Below are positions 5,586 to 7,109 of a stretch of 7,109 nucleotides of DNA, one piece after another; position 1 is the first letter of the stretch; each line of letters opens with the position of its first letter. The position numbers and the translations under genes are program-made. The stretch covers positions 1 to 7,109 of the forward strand of contig JASHWO010000282.1 in assembly GCA_030044045.1 (NCBI GenBank), in the 5' to 3' direction. Source of the stretch: Acidimicrobiales bacterium (GTDB lineage Bacteria > Actinomycetota > Acidimicrobiia > Acidimicrobiales > RAAP-2). Under the pieces are notes generated by a model. That model was given only the letters and a program-made list of their open reading frames with translations. It made no database searches and was not told the DNA's origin.

Positions 5586-7109
5586 GCGCCGCCGCACCCC
5601 GCACCAAGCGCGAGGTTCGCCGGGCCAAGCCCTACGGGCGCGTCCAGCAGGCCATCGACGAGCTCGACGACCGGCTGGGGGTGGCCAAGGGCGGCCGGAT
5701 CTTCCTCGACAAGATCTTCCCCGACCACTGGTCGTTCATGCTGGGCGAGATCGCCCTCTACTCCTTCGTGGTGCTGATCGCCACCGGCATCTTCCTCACC
5801 CTGTACTTCGTGCCCTCGCAGGCGGTGGTGGTGTACCACGGCGCCTACAAGCCGCTGGACGGGGTGCGGATGTCCGAGGCCTACCAGTCCACGGTGAACC
5901 TGTCGCTGGCCGTGCGCTCCGGGCTGCTGATGCGCCAGATGCACCACTGGGCGGCCGACATCTTCATCGGGTCCATCGTGGTGCACATGGCCCGGATCTT
6001 CTTCACCGGTGCCTTCCGGAAGCCCCGCGAGCTGAACTGGACCATCGGGATCGTCCTGCTGATCCTGGCCATCCTGAACGGCTTCATCGGCTACTCGCTC
6101 CCCGACGACCTGGTGTCGGGGACCGGCCTGCGGATCGGGTACTCGATCCTCCTGTCCATCCCGTTCGTCGGCAACTACCTGGCGGTGTTCCTCTGGGGCG
6201 GAAGCTTCCCCGGGGACGTCATCATCGAGCGGCTCTACATCATCCACGTGCTGATCATCCCGCTGGTCATCATCGGGCTGCTCAGCGCCCACCTGGGGCT
6301 GCTGGTGCGCCAGAAGCACACCCAGTTCCCGGGCAAGGGCCGCACCGAGCACAACGTGGTGGGCTCGCCCATGTTCCCCACCTTCATGGCCAAGACCACC
6401 GGCTTCCTCCTCATGGTGGCCGGCGGGATCGCCCTGCTGGGCGGGCTGGCCCAGATCAACCCGATCTGGCAGTTCGGCCCCTACCAGGATCCGTCCAAGA
6501 TCTCCTACGCCGTGCAGCCGGACTGGTACATGGGCTGGCTCGACGGCGCCCTGCGCATCATGCCGAGCTGGGAGTGGACCGGCTGGGGCCACACCGTCCC
6601 CTTCGAGGTGTTCCTGCCGGCGGTGATCTTCCCCGGGCTGGTGTTCAACCTCTGCTTCGGCTGGCCGCTCATCGAGCGGATCTTCACCAAGGACAACGAG
6701 CTGCACAACCTCCTCGACCGGCCGCGTGACCGGCCCAAGCGGACCGCCGCCGGGGTGGCCATGATCGCCCTCCTGTTCACGCTGTTCGCCGCCAGCTCGA
6801 CCGACGTGCTGGCCAACTTCTTCCACGTGTCGCTGAACGAGGTGCTCTGGTTCTTCCGGATCGCCACCATCGTGGTGCCCGTGGTGGTCGGCTTCGCCGC
6901 CTGGCGGATCTGCCTCGAGCTGCAGGGCGTCCACGGGGCGGGCAAGCGCAAGCGGGCGTTGGTGGTGTCCCGGACGGCGGCCGGAGAGTACGTGGCCGTG
7001 CCCTCCGAGCCCCGGCCCGGCGACGGCCACCACGAGCTGGAGCCGGCGCCGGTGCCGACCCGGATCGAGCGGGAGCCGGTGCGGACGGCCGCGGGCACCG
7101 CTCCCGACG
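5582..7109 (+). CDS. qcrB: Cytochrome b subunit of the cytochrome bcc complex (C-terminus beyond window)
   Basis: A reading frame starting at ATG 5582 stays open for 509 codons to the right edge. It encodes the one-piece cytochrome b of the menaquinol:cytochrome c reductase, which holds two b hemes and the Qo and Qi quinone sites. Eight helices are visible, the first near 55-80 and the last near 420-445. Heme ligands are H121 and H135 in helix B (MHHWAADIFIGSIVVHM) and H222 and H237 in helix D (IIHVLIIPLVIIGLLSAHL). The spacing is 13 residues in helix B but 14 in helix D, as in b6-type cytochromes. The Qo motif is PDWY (313-316) in place of the PEWY of mitochondrial proteins, as in other actinobacteria. 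YSLPDDLVSGTGLRI after helix C is another family mark. The seen C-terminus is a charged, Pro-rich cytoplasmic tail; actinobacterial homologs run to about 540-550 residues, so little is missing. The start overlaps the qcrA stop (ATGA), with AAGGAG 8 nt upstream. Confidence 0.95.
   Translation, partial: MSAAAPRTKREVRRAKPYGRVQQAIDELDDRLGVAKGGRIFLDKIFPDHWSFMLGEIALYSFVVLIATGIFLTLYFVPSQAVVVYHGAYKPLDGVRMSEAYQSTVNLSLAVRSGLLMRQMHHWAADIFIGSIVVHMARIFFTGAFRKPRELNWTIGIVLLILAILNGFIGYSLPDDLVSGTGLRIGYSILLSIPFVGNYLAVFLWGGSFPGDVIIERLYIIHVLIIPLVIIGLLSAHLGLLVRQKHTQFPGKGRTEHNVVGSPMFPTFMAKTTGFLLMVAGGIALLGGLAQINPIWQFGPYQDPSKISYAVQPDWYMGWLDGALRIMPSWEWTGWGHTVPFEVFLPAVIFPGLVFNLCFGWPLIERIFTKDNELHNLLDRPRDRPKRTAAGVAMIALLFTLFAASSTDVLANFFHVSLNEVLWFFRIATIVVPVVVGFAAWRICLELQGVHGAGKRKRALVVSRTAAGEYVAVPSEPRPGDGHHELEPAPVPTRIEREPVRTAAGTAPD

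Noticed and set aside
5419..6729. 436-codon plus-strand open frame over the end of qcrA and most of qcrB
   Set aside because: It is out of frame with both real proteins and rich in Arg, Ala and Pro. It is an overlap artefact: the true qcrB frame is left open at the window edge.
5516..7033. 505-codon minus-strand open frame opposite qcrB
   Set aside because: The plus strand encodes cytochrome b with all four heme ligands. The antisense frame is His/Gly/Asp-rich mirror coding and not a gene.

Overview
The window is very GC-rich DNA (third codon positions almost all G or C) with tightly packed genes. It looks like a chromosomal segment of an actinobacterium (Actinomycetota). The gene set fits this: ctaE-qcrC-qcrA-qcrB is the arrangement that encodes the actinobacterial cytochrome bcc-aa3 respiratory supercomplex, with a diheme cytochrome c subunit, a three-helix Rieske protein and a one-piece cytochrome b. 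I cannot place it in a class with confidence. It is not close to Mycobacterium in detail, and a deep-branching actinobacterial lineage such as Acidimicrobiia is a guess.

Layout. Bases 1-262 (minus strand) hold the N-terminal part of a UPF0145/YbjQ-family protein that runs off the left edge. A divergent intergenic region of about 164 bp follows. It carries a 20-bp direct repeat, a possible -10 box and the ribosome binding sites of both flanking genes. Bases 427-2886 (plus strand) encode a complete HelD-like superfamily 1 helicase/translocase, the family that removes or recycles stalled RNA polymerase. After a 64-bp gap, 2951-7109 is a respiratory operon: ctaE (oxidase subunit III), qcrC (diheme cytochrome c), qcrA (Rieske iron-sulfur protein) and qcrB (cytochrome b, cut by the right edge). 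Each qcr gene starts inside the stop codon of the gene before it (GTGA, ATGA, ATGA), so translation is probably coupled.

How the genes work together. QcrB oxidises menaquinol, QcrA and the cytochrome b hemes split the two electrons, and QcrC carries electrons with its two c hemes directly to the aa3 oxidase, of which CtaE is the third subunit. The genes for oxidase subunits I and II are not in the window. The helicase and the YbjQ-like protein have no evident functional tie to respiration.

The main unusual signal is a set of in-frame minisatellite-like repeats inside otherwise conserved genes: a 24-bp unit in the helicase between motor motifs V and VI, a 25-bp direct repeat in its linker before Walker A, and a 27-bp unit at the N-terminus of the Rieske protein. 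QcrC also has a long extracytoplasmic segment before its first heme site, with two extra cysteines. I found no RNA genes, CRISPR array, insertion sequence or convincing terminator, and no evidence of a wholly new system. No gene-free stretch exceeds 300 bases.
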